From Parachlamydia acanthamoebae (GTDB lineage Bacteria; Chlamydiota; Chlamydiia; Chlamydiales; Parachlamydiaceae): a DNA stretch of 58,022 nucleotides. Shown here piece by piece: positions 19,849 to 28,630 of this stretch. Position 1 is the stretch's first letter. Every line of letters starts with the position of its first letter. The translations under genes and the position numbers were made by a program. The notes beneath the pieces are model-generated. The model was not told where the DNA came from. It did no database searches and saw nothing but the letters and a program-made list of their open reading frames with translations. The stretch covers positions 1 through 58,022 of the forward strand of contig NZ_BAWW01000055.1 of assembly GCF_000875975.1 (NCBI RefSeq), given 5' to 3'.

Positions 19849-20223
19849 ATGCAAAAGGGCAATCTGTTACAATTTAACTGCAAAGAATGTGGACACTCGA
19901 TCACTTTTTCTGTTTTTGAACTTGAAAAAAGAGATGCACCACTCCCCTGTCAAAAATGCCATCAGAAGTACGCTCTCCAGGATAATGTTTTAAAAAAACA
20001 ACTTAAACTTTTTGCAGACCTTTGCCAACAACTGATTATCTCAGAAGAAATTTTAAGCCATACAGCCGTAGGCATTGACATTGGAGAGCACCACGTCAAA
20101 ATTCCTTATAAACTTTTGTTGACACGGCTAAACTCCACATTAGATTTACTTATAGATGGAGAACCTTTATCTATTAAATTCTTAATCGAACCACTTAAAG
20201 AAGGCCCTTGCTGCGGCGTTTAA
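19849..20223 (+). CDS. Small zinc-ribbon protein next to transaldolase
   Basis: The 124-residue protein has paired cysteines Cys11-x2-Cys14 and Cys34-x2-Cys37, which would bind one zinc (or iron), then a helical part, and ends GPCCGV. In Chlamydia trachomatis a small gene annotated as a predicted ferredoxin (CT312) lies beside tal; this looks like its counterpart, and the CxxC/CxxC spacing here fits a zinc ribbon better than an iron-sulphur protein. It is 15 bp upstream of tal and should share its promoter. Confidence 0.7.
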   Translation: MQKGNLLQFNCKECGHSITFSVFELEKRDAPLPCQKCHQKYALQDNVLKKQLKLFADLCQQLIISEEILSHTAVGIDIGEHHVKIPYKLLLTRLNSTLDLLIDGEPLSIKFLIEPLKEGPCCGV

Positions 20224-20238
20224 CAAAGGACTATTTCT

Positions 20239-21195
20239 ATGGCAAATACAATTTTAGACCAGTTAAAAAAAGTCACGACAATTGTCTGTGACACAGGTGA
20301 CATAGATTCTATTAAAGCCTATGCACCAACCGATGCGACAACAAATCCGTCCTTGATTTTGAAGGCGGCCGCAAAACCCCAGTATCAACATCTCATTGAG
20401 GATGCGCAAAAATATAGCCAAGCCAAAGGTGGTTCACTAGAAGAACAAAAACACCACCTAATGGATAAACTTTTTGTGAATTTCGGAATTGAGATTTTAA
20501 AAATCGTCCCAGGACGTGTTTCAACAGAAGTCGATGCACGCCTTTCTTTTGACGTCGAAGGCAGCATCAAAAAGGCTAAAACCTTGATTGGACTATACGA
20601 AGCAGCTGGAATCGATCGGAAGCGAGTCTTAATTAAGCTTGCCTCTACATGGGAAGGAGCTCAAGCAGCTACGCTGCTGGAAAAGGAAGGGATTCATTGC
20701 AATATGACACTTCTTTTTAGCTTAGCCCAAGCCATTATTTGTGCAGAAGCAAAAGCAACCTTGATCTCCCCATTTGTTGGGCGCATTTTAGATTGGTACA
20801 AAAAAAGCCAGGGAGTTTCTGAAATTCCACCCGAGAAAGATCCTGGTGTAAACTCAGTAACAGAAATTTACCATTACTTCAAAAAATTCGGCTATAAAAC
20901 GCAGGTAATGGGCGCTAGCTTTAGAAACGTCGGAGAAATTATTGAACTAGCTGGATGTGATCTTTTGACCATTGCCCCTGATCTACTTGCTCAACTCGAA
21001 CAAATGGAAGGAAAATTAGAGCAAAAACTATCCGCTCACACATCAAAAGACTTGGATATCAAAAAGCTTTCTGTAGATGAAAAAACGTTCCGTTGGATGT
21101 TAAATGAAAGTCCTATGGCCACAGAAAAGTTAGCAGAAGGAATTCGTCATTTTGCTGCAGATGCCATTAAATTAGAAAATCAGCTAATTAAATAA
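20239..21195 (+). CDS. tal: Transaldolase
   Basis: The 318-residue enzyme moves a dihydroxyacetone unit between sugar phosphates in the pentose phosphate pathway. The N-terminal [13 protein letters not shown] and the Schiff-base lysine Lys133 in [15 protein letters not shown] are intact, as are [22 protein letters not shown] and [12 protein letters not shown]. Length and residues match class I TalB-type enzymes. A strong terminator follows immediately. Confidence 0.97.
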   Translation: MANTILDQLKKVTTIVCDTGDIDSIKAYAPTDATTNPSLILKAAAKPQYQHLIEDAQKYSQAKGGSLEEQKHHLMDKLFVNFGIEILKIVPGRVSTEVDARLSFDVEGSIKKAKTLIGLYEAAGIDRKRVLIKLASTWEGAQAATLLEKEGIHCNMTLLFSLAQAIICAEAKATLISPFVGRILDWYKKSQGVSEIPPEKDPGVNSVTEIYHYFKKFGYKTQVMGASFRNVGEIIELAGCDLLTIAPDLLAQLEQMEGKLEQKLSAHTSKDLDIKKLSVDEKTFRWMLNESPMATEKLAEGIRHFAADAIKLENQLIK

Positions 21196-21222
21196 AAAGC
21201 AGAGAAAAGTCTCTGCTTTTTT
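21195..21222 (+). terminator. Rho-independent terminator of tal
   Basis: AAAAAGCAGAGA / TCTCTGCTTTTTT forms a hairpin with a four-base loop and a T run, beginning at the tal stop codon. Confidence 0.85.
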
Positions 21223-21232
21223 GCCTTGTTTT

Positions 21233-21260
21233 AAAGGGGAGTTTAAAAAACTCCCCTTTT
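21233..21260. terminator. Bidirectional terminator between tal and ftsH
   Basis: AAAGGGGAGTTT / AAACTCCCCTTT is a near-perfect hairpin with A and T runs on both sides, 5 bp before the ftsH stop codon. It should stop ftsH transcription and backs up the tal terminator. Confidence 0.8.
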
Positions 21261-21264
21261 ACAT

Positions 21265-24018
21265 TTAAGCCGGTGACATCGTTGAAGAGGTCGGTTGCAT
21301 CGGTGAGGAAGCATCGTCTGAATCTGAAGGAACAGGAGGAGGCACTGAGCCTAGCTTTTTGTGCAACTCATCTGCACGTTTTAAACGCTTTCTCTTTTCC
21401 TCAATATCCCATTTATTACTCAGAATTTCACCCACATCTTCACTATCTAATGTTTCAAATTCCATAAGCATCTCAGCCATGAGTTCGATTTCATCTTTAT
21501 GCTGCAAAATGATTGTTTTCGCACGTTCATTTGCTTCGTCCAGAATACGTTTCACTTCGGCATCGATGAGACGAGCGGTTTCTTCAGAATATTTTTTCTC
21601 AAAATGCCCTGCTCCAAAGTAAGAACTACTTTCCCCTTTGTCATCATAAGCAACAGAACCAAGCTTTTCACTCATTCCAAATTCACAAACCATGCTACGC
21701 GCAAGCTGAGTCGCACGTTCAATGTCTTGACGAGCACCGCTTGATAAATCTTCTAAGAAGATCTCTTCGGCACAACGCCCACCCATGAGAACAGCAAGCT
21801 GATCAATGAGCTCTTTCTTCCAATAGCTCGTCCGATTCTTTTTAGGAAGGAACATGGTCGCGCCCAAGGAATAGCCTCTTGGAATAATGGTCACTTTATC
21901 TACTGGATCAGCATGCTCAACTGTCACACCAACAACGGCGTGGCCTGATTCATGATAAGCAGTCGACTTACGTTCATTTTCATCCAATTCAAGATTGCGT
22001 CTTTCTTTTCCATAAAGAACTTTATCGCGTGCTTCAACAGTCTCTTGAGCTGTCACAGCAGTCCTTCCTCGACGAGCTGCCAGTAATGCTGCTTCATTTA
22101 GCAAGTTTGCTAAATCAGCACCTGAGGCACCTGGTGTACTTCTTGCAATCATCATCAGGTCGACTGATGTATCCATTTTAATTTTCTTCGCATGCACTTT
22201 CAAGATGTCATAGCGCCCTTTAATATCTGGGAGATTAATGACAACTCGACGGTCAAAACGACCCGGACGCAGTAAAGCTTTGTCAAGTACATCCGGACGG
22301 TTGGTCGCAGCCATTAGAATCACACCATCATTGGTATCAAAACCATCCATCTCAACTAAGAGCTGGTTTAAGGTCTGCTCTCTTTCGTCATGTCCGCCAC
22401 CAATACCGGCACCGCGGTGTCTTCCCACAGCATCGATCTCATCGATAAAGATAATACAAGGAGAGCTTTTTTTAGCCTGATCGAACATGTCGCGAATACG
22501 GCTTGCTCCCACTCCAACAAACATCTCCACAAAGTCTGAACCAGAGATTGAGAAGAAGGGGCGATCAGCTTCACCTGCCACAGCTTTGGCTATGAGAGTT
22601 TTCCCGGTTCCCGGTGGTCCAATACATAGAACACCTTTAGGAATATGCCCACCTAGTGCTGTAAATTTTTGTGGGCTGCGTAAGAATTCGACGATTTCTT
22701 GTAGCTCTTCCAAAGCTTCATCGATCCCGGCAACATCTTTGAATGTTACTTTGTGAGATCCTTTTGCCATTAGTTTTGCAGGAGATTTTCCAAAATTCAT
22801 CGCATTAGTTCCCATCCCTTTCATTTGGCGGGAGAAGATGAAATAAAGAAGAAACACAACCAGCAATACAGGTAAAAGTGTAAACAAGTAGCTCAAATAA
22901 TTTGGCGTAGGCTCTTCACTGCGGAAGGTTTTTTCCAAAACTGTATTTAAAGGTTGATCAGGAGCTTTAAATACACCGCCACGGTTATGAGAAAAATTAT
23001 TCCACTCTTCTTTCGCATTAATGAACCACTGATGGAATAATTCTGGATCTTGTTTTTCCAAGGATTTAGTCGATAGCTCCTTGTTATTAAAGAACCATAT
23101 CACATGCGAAACGGCTTGGCGCGCTTTGTCTAATTGAGCCTGATTCTCATCTAATTTTTTCATTAGGGTGTTATAATCCCCTAAAGCGATGTTATAATTT
23201 CTAATCGCCCTTAAGTCTGAAAGACGAGAATTATCTTGCATGTGATCCAGCTTAGTCACAATTCCTTGCAGTTGACTTAAGAAAGATTCATACTGCGTTA
23301 CAACACTCGCTGAAATTTCTTTTGATTGATTGATTTGATTCAGATCTAAATCAATTTGTCTCAAAGTTTGTTTTAGTGTTTCGTTACCAATTCCCAAAGT
23401 TGGAGATCGGAAACTGCGCACGAAATCTGCTAAGGTTTGACCAAACAGTTTAAGCTCTGCATCACTTGGATTCTTTTTCAAGTCCGCAAGCTGCGCTTCT
23501 AATTTGGGTAGGCTTTGTCCCCCCTTATGAGTTAGGGCGCGAACAATAATACTATTATCCTTATCCTGTGTATGATACATGTCATCTACAACGATATAGC
23601 CATCTTTGGGAAGTGGAATTCCACTCAATGTCAAAAATGACTCTGAAGCATCCACGGCTTTCTCGGCCAAGGTTACCAATTCACCATCTGAGTGCTCTTT
23701 TTCAGCCTCAAGTTCATGGTTTGTGTTGAGTAGCTCCAGGAATTTATAGCGTCGCTTACCTTCTTCTGTCAGCCGATCTCGGAATTTGCCACTAAATGTG
23801 ACCAAATTATCAACGGCAGTTTTGCGGTTGTCCTCAGGTTGAATAAGATCTAGATTAGCAAGATGTTCGAGTTGATAATTAAACGAAACTTTTGCAAATC
23901 TCGTGTCGATTAAATTTTGGACCATCAAGGCAAGCAAAAATGCGGCCATCAGAAACCAAATAAATCCGTTTGGAAAATTTTTCTTAAAGTCTTGTTTATT
24001 GTCGTCGCTCATATTCAC
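21265..24018 (-). CDS. ftsH: ATP-dependent zinc metalloprotease FtsH (extended chlamydial form)
   Basis: The 917-residue protein has a first membrane helix near residues 15-35 ([15 protein letters not shown]), a very long helical periplasmic region of about 350 residues, and a second helix ([19 protein letters not shown]). The AAA+ domain has Walker A GPPGTGKT at 467-474, Walker [16 protein letters not shown] and the second region of homology. The protease has His689-Glu-Ser-Gly-His693. E. coli FtsH is about 640 residues, so the extra length lies mainly in the periplasmic part. It degrades membrane and regulatory proteins. It lies next to tilS as in Chlamydia. Confidence 0.97.
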   Translation of the reverse strand: MNMSDDNKQDFKKNFPNGFIWFLMAAFLLALMVQNLIDTRFAKVSFNYQLEHLANLDLIQPEDNRKTAVDNLVTFSGKFRDRLTEEGKRRYKFLELLNTNHELEAEKEHSDGELVTLAEKAVDASESFLTLSGIPLPKDGYIVVDDMYHTQDKDNSIIVRALTHKGGQSLPKLEAQLADLKKNPSDAELKLFGQTLADFVRSFRSPTLGIGNETLKQTLRQIDLDLNQINQSKEISASVVTQYESFLSQLQGIVTKLDHMQDNSRLSDLRAIRNYNIALGDYNTLMKKLDENQAQLDKARQAVSHVIWFFNNKELSTKSLEKQDPELFHQWFINAKEEWNNFSHNRGGVFKAPDQPLNTVLEKTFRSEEPTPNYLSYLFTLLPVLLVVFLLYFIFSRQMKGMGTNAMNFGKSPAKLMAKGSHKVTFKDVAGIDEALEELQEIVEFLRSPQKFTALGGHIPKGVLCIGPPGTGKTLIAKAVAGEADRPFFSISGSDFVEMFVGVGASRIRDMFDQAKKSSPCIIFIDEIDAVGRHRGAGIGGGHDEREQTLNQLLVEMDGFDTNDGVILMAATNRPDVLDKALLRPGRFDRRVVINLPDIKGRYDILKVHAKKIKMDTSVDLMMIARSTPGASGADLANLLNEAALLAARRGRTAVTAQETVEARDKVLYGKERRNLELDENERKSTAYHESGHAVVGVTVEHADPVDKVTIIPRGYSLGATMFLPKKNRTSYWKKELIDQLAVLMGGRCAEEIFLEDLSSGARQDIERATQLARSMVCEFGMSEKLGSVAYDDKGESSSYFGAGHFEKKYSEETARLIDAEVKRILDEANERAKTIILQHKDEIELMAEMLMEFETLDSEDVGEILSNKWDIEEKRKRLKRADELHKKLGSVPPPVPSDSDDASSPMQPTSSTMSPA

Positions 24019-24529
24019 CTTAGATAAATGGAAAATTGTAAACGATACTTTTCAAGCGGTACCAGAGCTCAGATGATTCTCCCCCAGACACCCTAAGAAC
24101 CTGAAGTTCGCTAAAAAGACACCTCAAGTTTGAGATTTCATGCCGTTCTTTTTTGATTACACCAAATGATGTGCACATTTAAGAAAAGCCTATCTAAACT
24201 TTCAATTACTCTATTCCAGCTTTCTTGAAAAGCATTCCACAAAAAATAATGTTAAAGATTTATATTTGTCACCTTAACTTTCAGTCTTAACAGAATGCCT
24301 TTCAGATATTTATATATCATGAATTTCTTTAGTCTTCGATTTTTACTGAACATTTTCGATGATTCTATCGAAGATCTTATGGATAAAGCGGCACATTCTC
24401 CCGCTAGCTCAGGTTATCACATAACTCATTCGCTTTCAATAGCCAACTCATAACCTTTTTAAATGAAAAAAATGAATCTGAAAATGGTTTTTCAATCTTT
24501 CTAGACATTTAAGAAAAGGGAGTGACTAT
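24019..24529. other. Gene-free interval between ftsH and tilS
   Basis: About 510 AT-rich bases without a convincing frame on either strand. It must contain the ftsH promoter (leftward). I see no clear hairpin, repeat or RNA gene. Confidence 0.5.
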
Positions 24530-25810
24530 CTATATGGAATATTCCAGAGTCACCTTCGCCCATTTCCTCATTTTATCATGATTCGTATTCATTTTTCCAG
24601 AAAGAAACTCATAAACGATGCGATTGTTTTGCCAAACAACAGGAATTTTCCAGCGCATAAAAGCGGGAACCTTATGGTTTGTCCACCACTTATCCAGCCA
24701 ATTTGCAGTTCCAGTTACCGGCAAATCGACCTTACAATCGTCACTCCAAGGTATAATTGCAAAAAAATGCCCCTGCCAGACATCCCGCCAAGTTGGTAGC
24801 TTCAAGTCTTTTTCATCAGACTCCACAAATTCATAGGCAACCTTCCAATCAGCCCAAAGCTTTTTGCCAATAAAAATGTTACCGCGATCGAATTGAACTT
24901 CGTGATCCCCTGCTTCAATGCAGCAGTTAGCTCGTTTTTCTCGAATGCATTTCACAGCAACGTCCATTTGGGATCGAGAAAAGCTAATTCCCTCTTCGCT
25001 CAAAACATAGCGTAAAAGTTGTTTCAGCTCAAAAGAAGTCCCGGGCTGTTTTTGGGATAAATCAACCCACACCCCTATTGGAGTTCGCAAAATCTTTTCA
25101 AAATAGGGTTGCAAATGAGTTTGAAAAAAGTGCTCCAATTCTTCCGATTCTTTTCCCAAATAAAGCAAGGCCGACTTAATTTCTTTGCCAAATTCTTTAG
25201 CCAGATAAGGCATCATGCGAGAACGCATTTTTCCACGTAGAAATTTCGGATCAAGGTTCGTACTGTCGTTGAAAAAAGGGATGTCGTGCTTAGAAAGCCA
25301 GCTTAAAATCTTAGCCTTATCAACTTCAAGCAATGGACGCCAAATCGCAAGCCCCCCCTGCTGCTTCGTTTCTGCAATCCCACGCAATTTAACTAAAGAA
25401 GCACCTTCTAGGATTCTTTTTAAGATAGTCTCAGCTTGATCATCTTGATGATGCCCTAAAACAACAGCTTGATAATCATAGATTGCGGCCACTTCGGCAA
25501 AAAACTGATAACGCAAATCTCGGCATGCAGCTTCTAAATTGCCGTGCATGGATGTTGGATCCAAAACCTTTAAGTGAAATGGAATATGGAGAGATTCCGC
25601 TAAAGTTTTTAAGGTCTCCGCTTCTTTTTCACTCTCTTGACGCCATCGGTGATCAATATGCGCAATACCAAGCTTGAGAGGGATCATTTTGGCACATTTT
25701 AAAAGAAGATATAAAAGAGCAATAGAATCTGGCCCTCCCGATAATCCTACCAAGATTGGGCGGGCCTCATCACAACGCATCTTAAGAAAGCGGAGAACAA
25801 TTTCTTCCAT
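24530..25810 (-). CDS. tilS: tRNA(Ile)-lysidine synthase
   Basis: The 426-residue enzyme has the PP-loop motif Ser24-Gly-Gly-Pro-Asp-Ser29 (VGLSGGPDSIALLYLL), then GIAHIDHRWR, VVLGHHQDDQAETILKRI and RPLLEVDKAKILSWL, all typical of TilS. It attaches lysine to cytidine 34 of tRNA-Ile(CAU), so that AUA is read as isoleucine. It lies 9 bp downstream of the GYF_2 gene and upstream of ftsH, matching the Chlamydia CT840/CT841 order. Confidence 0.95.
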   Translation of the reverse strand: MEEIVLRFLKMRCDEARPILVGLSGGPDSIALLYLLLKCAKMIPLKLGIAHIDHRWRQESEKEAETLKTLAESLHIPFHLKVLDPTSMHGNLEAACRDLRYQFFAEVAAIYDYQAVVLGHHQDDQAETILKRILEGASLVKLRGIAETKQQGGLAIWRPLLEVDKAKILSWLSKHDIPFFNDSTNLDPKFLRGKMRSRMMPYLAKEFGKEIKSALLYLGKESEELEHFFQTHLQPYFEKILRTPIGVWVDLSQKQPGTSFELKQLLRYVLSEEGISFSRSQMDVAVKCIREKRANCCIEAGDHEVQFDRGNIFIGKKLWADWKVAYEFVESDEKDLKLPTWRDVWQGHFFAIIPWSDDCKVDLPVTGTANWLDKWWTNHKVPAFMRWKIPVVWQNNRIVYEFLSGKMNTNHDKMRKWAKVTLEYSI

Positions 25811-25819
25811 TCAGCTTCA

Positions 25820-26218
25820 CTAAATCCAGTACAATTGATATAAAACATAACTGATAATGATGACGGCAAGAATTAACCAATAGAAAAAATCAAAAGGGTC
25901 TTTCTGTGTATCAATAACGAGCTCGTTATTTCCACGAGAGCCCAGATTGCGCTTAAGGTTCAGGGGTAAGTCTTGTTCTTCAGAATCAACGAACAAATCC
26001 TTTAACTCTTTAACCTCACGGATGGGAATCCACTTTTCAAAACCTTTTTTCCAAACTAAGGTATCCGGAGTCACTCGCGGATCATATCTAAGCTGATTGA
26101 TCGAAAAGGGACCTTCTGAGACTTCATTTAATTTAATCCACCATTCTTGGCGTGTTTGATCGTTTTTGTTCACAAAACCCTCGTTGGAATAGTCCGCTTT
26201 TTCATCAACGTGCATCAA
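25820..26218 (-). CDS. GYF_2-domain membrane protein
   Basis: The 132-residue protein has a GYF_2 domain at about residues 26-70 (WWIKLNEVSEGPFSINQL, then DTLVWKKGFEKWIPI) and a C-terminal membrane helix (FFYWLILAVIIISYVLY). GYF_2 domains are thought to bind peptides. It is 9 bp upstream of tilS and likely in one operon; the function is unknown. Confidence 0.8.
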   Translation of the reverse strand: MMHVDEKADYSNEGFVNKNDQTRQEWWIKLNEVSEGPFSINQLRYDPRVTPDTLVWKKGFEKWIPIREVKELKDLFVDSEEQDLPLNLKRNLGSRGNNELVIDTQKDPFDFFYWLILAVIIISYVLYQLYWI

Positions 26219-26368
26219 ATTAGTCTATAGGTTTTATTATCCAAGAAATCAAACAGAACGTAAACACATTGTAGCAAATTACTTGATTATTGTATCTTAA
26301 AACCCTAAAAACGAGTCATTCATTTCTATTTTCATATAAACCCGTCTTTAAGGAGAAAGTCCAAGGCA

Positions 26369-27508
26369 ATGCTTCTGATCTGGCGATATTTACTTTTACA
26401 ATACTTTCAAGTTTTGTCTTTAAGTACAGTGGCATTTGTAGCAATTTTGTTAACCACGCGGTTTGATGAAATTGCGCATTTTGCAGCTTTGGGAGCGGCC
26501 GGGTCTCACATTATCTGGTTTATCGTCTCTCAAATTCCTTATATTTTACCCATAGTGATCCCCATTTCCAGCCTGATTGCATCTTTACTTTTGATCCAAA
26601 GATTATCTCAGACTCATGAATTAACCGCCCTGAGGGCTTCGGGCTGGGCTATTCGAGATATTTTATATCCCATTTTAATCGCAGCAGCCTTTATTGCTCT
26701 TTTGAATTTTTATATTGTCTCTGAATTAGCCACAAATTCCCATTTACAAGCGAGTCTTTTAAAAAAAGAACTCCGCTCTATTAATCCGCTGCTTCTGCTC
26801 AATAATAAGCATTTAATGCGTGTGAAAGGAGCCTATTTTCATGCGATGGGCAATTCACGCGTGGGAGAATTTGCTAAAAATGCGCTTTTTGCAATGCCAA
26901 GCAAACAAAACAATCGCATTCAATTGATGATAGCCAAATCTTTACATGCGGATTCCGTCCTTTTTATAGGCAATAGCGTGACCAATATGACCACTTTACC
27001 CGTGGAAAATGGGGAGAGTTTTGATCATTTTGTCGTTGAAAATTTGGAAAAGACCATGACACCCATCCAGGATTTTTCCCTTATTTTTCAACGCAATGTT
27101 TTTTCCTTAAGCAATGACCATCTTAAGCTATCACTGCTAATTTATCGGATGAAAGAACAGGCACTGCACCTCCGCCAGCCTGATCTTTTACGTGAAGAAA
27201 TGAAACAATTGCAAAAACAGCAAAACCGCTCCTACGCAGAAATCATTCGCCGCTTTTCACTTGCAATCGCAGTATTTAGCTTCACGCTAATGGGATGTGC
27301 ATTTGGGATGAACATCAGCCGCCATCGCTCAAATAAGGGCGTTGTTTTCGTGATTGCTTTAGCCGTTTTTTATTTAATCTCTTATTTCACTGCTAAAGGC
27401 ATTGAGCATCATTTATTTTCGGCTACACTACTTTACTTAATCCCCCATCTGCTGATTTTGGGCATTTCAAGCTTTATTCTATACCGTGTTTCGAGAGGAA
27501 TTGAATAA
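26369..27508 (+). CDS. lptF: LPS export ABC transporter permease LptF-type
   Basis: The 379-residue YjgP/YjgQ-family permease has three N-terminal membrane helices (VLSLSTVAFVAILLT; YILPIVIPISSLIASLLLI; ILYPILIAAAFIALLNFY), a large periplasmic beta-jellyroll-like middle, and three C-terminal helices. ELTALRASGWAIRDIL is the typical cytosolic coupling region after helix 2. It overlaps the next permease gene by one base (TAATG). With LptG and LptB it extracts lipopolysaccharide from the inner membrane. Confidence 0.9.
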   Translation: MLLIWRYLLLQYFQVLSLSTVAFVAILLTTRFDEIAHFAALGAAGSHIIWFIVSQIPYILPIVIPISSLIASLLLIQRLSQTHELTALRASGWAIRDILYPILIAAAFIALLNFYIVSELATNSHLQASLLKKELRSINPLLLLNNKHLMRVKGAYFHAMGNSRVGEFAKNALFAMPSKQNNRIQLMIAKSLHADSVLFIGNSVTNMTTLPVENGESFDHFVVENLEKTMTPIQDFSLIFQRNVFSLSNDHLKLSLLIYRMKEQALHLRQPDLLREEMKQLQKQQNRSYAEIIRRFSLAIAVFSFTLMGCAFGMNISRHRSNKGVVFVIALAVFYLISYFTAKGIEHHLFSATLLYLIPHLLILGISSFILYRVSRGIE

Positions 27509-28599
27509 TGTATATGAAATCTAAAATTCCTTTCCAATCCATTTGGGAACGTTATTTCTTTCGTGAAGTAGTCAAATTATTTTGTGTGTTTATTGGAAGT
27601 TTTTATGGCCTCTATGTCCTCATTGACTTTTCCAGTCACACGACACAATTTAGCACTCATTTTCAGTGGAGCGAAATTTTTTCTTATTACTTCTATGAAC
27701 TGATCCGCCGATTAGATGTCATTCTTCCGTTTGCCTTAATGCTTGCAACGATCAAAACGCTTTGTTCATTATCTACAAATAATGAGCTCGTGGCTTTAAT
27801 GGCTAGTGGAATGAGCTTGAAATCCCTGCTTCGCCCATTTATTATCATTGGCCTGTTTTTTACTGTTCTCATGTATGGCAATGCGGAATTTTTACTTCCC
27901 AAAGCTCAAAAAGGGCTGAAACAAATCCATGACCGTCACACTTCCCTAAAAAATAAATTGGAAAACAGAGGATTTGTCCAACACATTATTTTAGACGATC
28001 AAACCCAAATTCTTTTTCAATATTATGACGAAGAACGTCAATTCTTTTTTGATTCTTATTGGATTAAATCGGCCGACGATATTTTTCGAATTAAATACCT
28101 TTTCCCCCATTTAGAAGTGCCCTTGGGTCGCTATGTTCACCATTTAACACGCAACCAAAATGATGAACTTGTCGAAAGCGCCTCTTTTGTAGAAAAAGAG
28201 TTTCCTCAAATTTATTTTAACCAGAAAAAGTTGCAGGAAACTTTATCACTTCCCGAAGAACAATCCTTAACGGATCTTGTCCAACAACTTCCTCATAATA
28301 ATCGAATTAGTCATGAAAAAGAGGCCCAGGTGGTCTCCCATTTTTACCATAAAATGGCACTCCCCTGGCTGTGCCTATTTGCAGTCATCGCACCTGCCCC
28401 CTTTTGTGTGCGATTTTCACGCGGGCTCCCTGTTTTTATGATTTATGCCTGCAGCATTTTTGGACTTATTACCTTTTATTTAACCATGGATGCCGCACTT
28501 ATTTTAGCAAAACGACAAGTTTTAGATCCGATTTGGGCTATCTGGATGCCTTTCTCCATTTTTTTTGCATTTTTTTTCTATCGATTTGTTAAGCTTTAG
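27508..28599 (+). CDS. lptG: LPS export ABC transporter permease LptG-type
   Basis: A second YjgP/YjgQ permease of 363 residues with the same six-helix plan and the coupling region NNELVALMASGMSLKSLLRP. Translation is coupled to the first by the TAATG overlap. Which one is LptF and which LptG is assigned by order only. In Chlamydia the homologous pair (CT838/CT839) also sits beside tilS. Confidence 0.9.
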   Translation: MYMKSKIPFQSIWERYFFREVVKLFCVFIGSFYGLYVLIDFSSHTTQFSTHFQWSEIFSYYFYELIRRLDVILPFALMLATIKTLCSLSTNNELVALMASGMSLKSLLRPFIIIGLFFTVLMYGNAEFLLPKAQKGLKQIHDRHTSLKNKLENRGFVQHIILDDQTQILFQYYDEERQFFFDSYWIKSADDIFRIKYLFPHLEVPLGRYVHHLTRNQNDELVESASFVEKEFPQIYFNQKKLQETLSLPEEQSLTDLVQQLPHNNRISHEKEAQVVSHFYHKMALPWLCLFAVIAPAPFCVRFSRGLPVFMIYACSIFGLITFYLTMDAALILAKRQVLDPIWAIWMPFSIFFAFFFYRFVKL

Positions 28600-28630
28600 A
28601 AAAGTCGTTTAATTCCTTCGAGAGAACCAC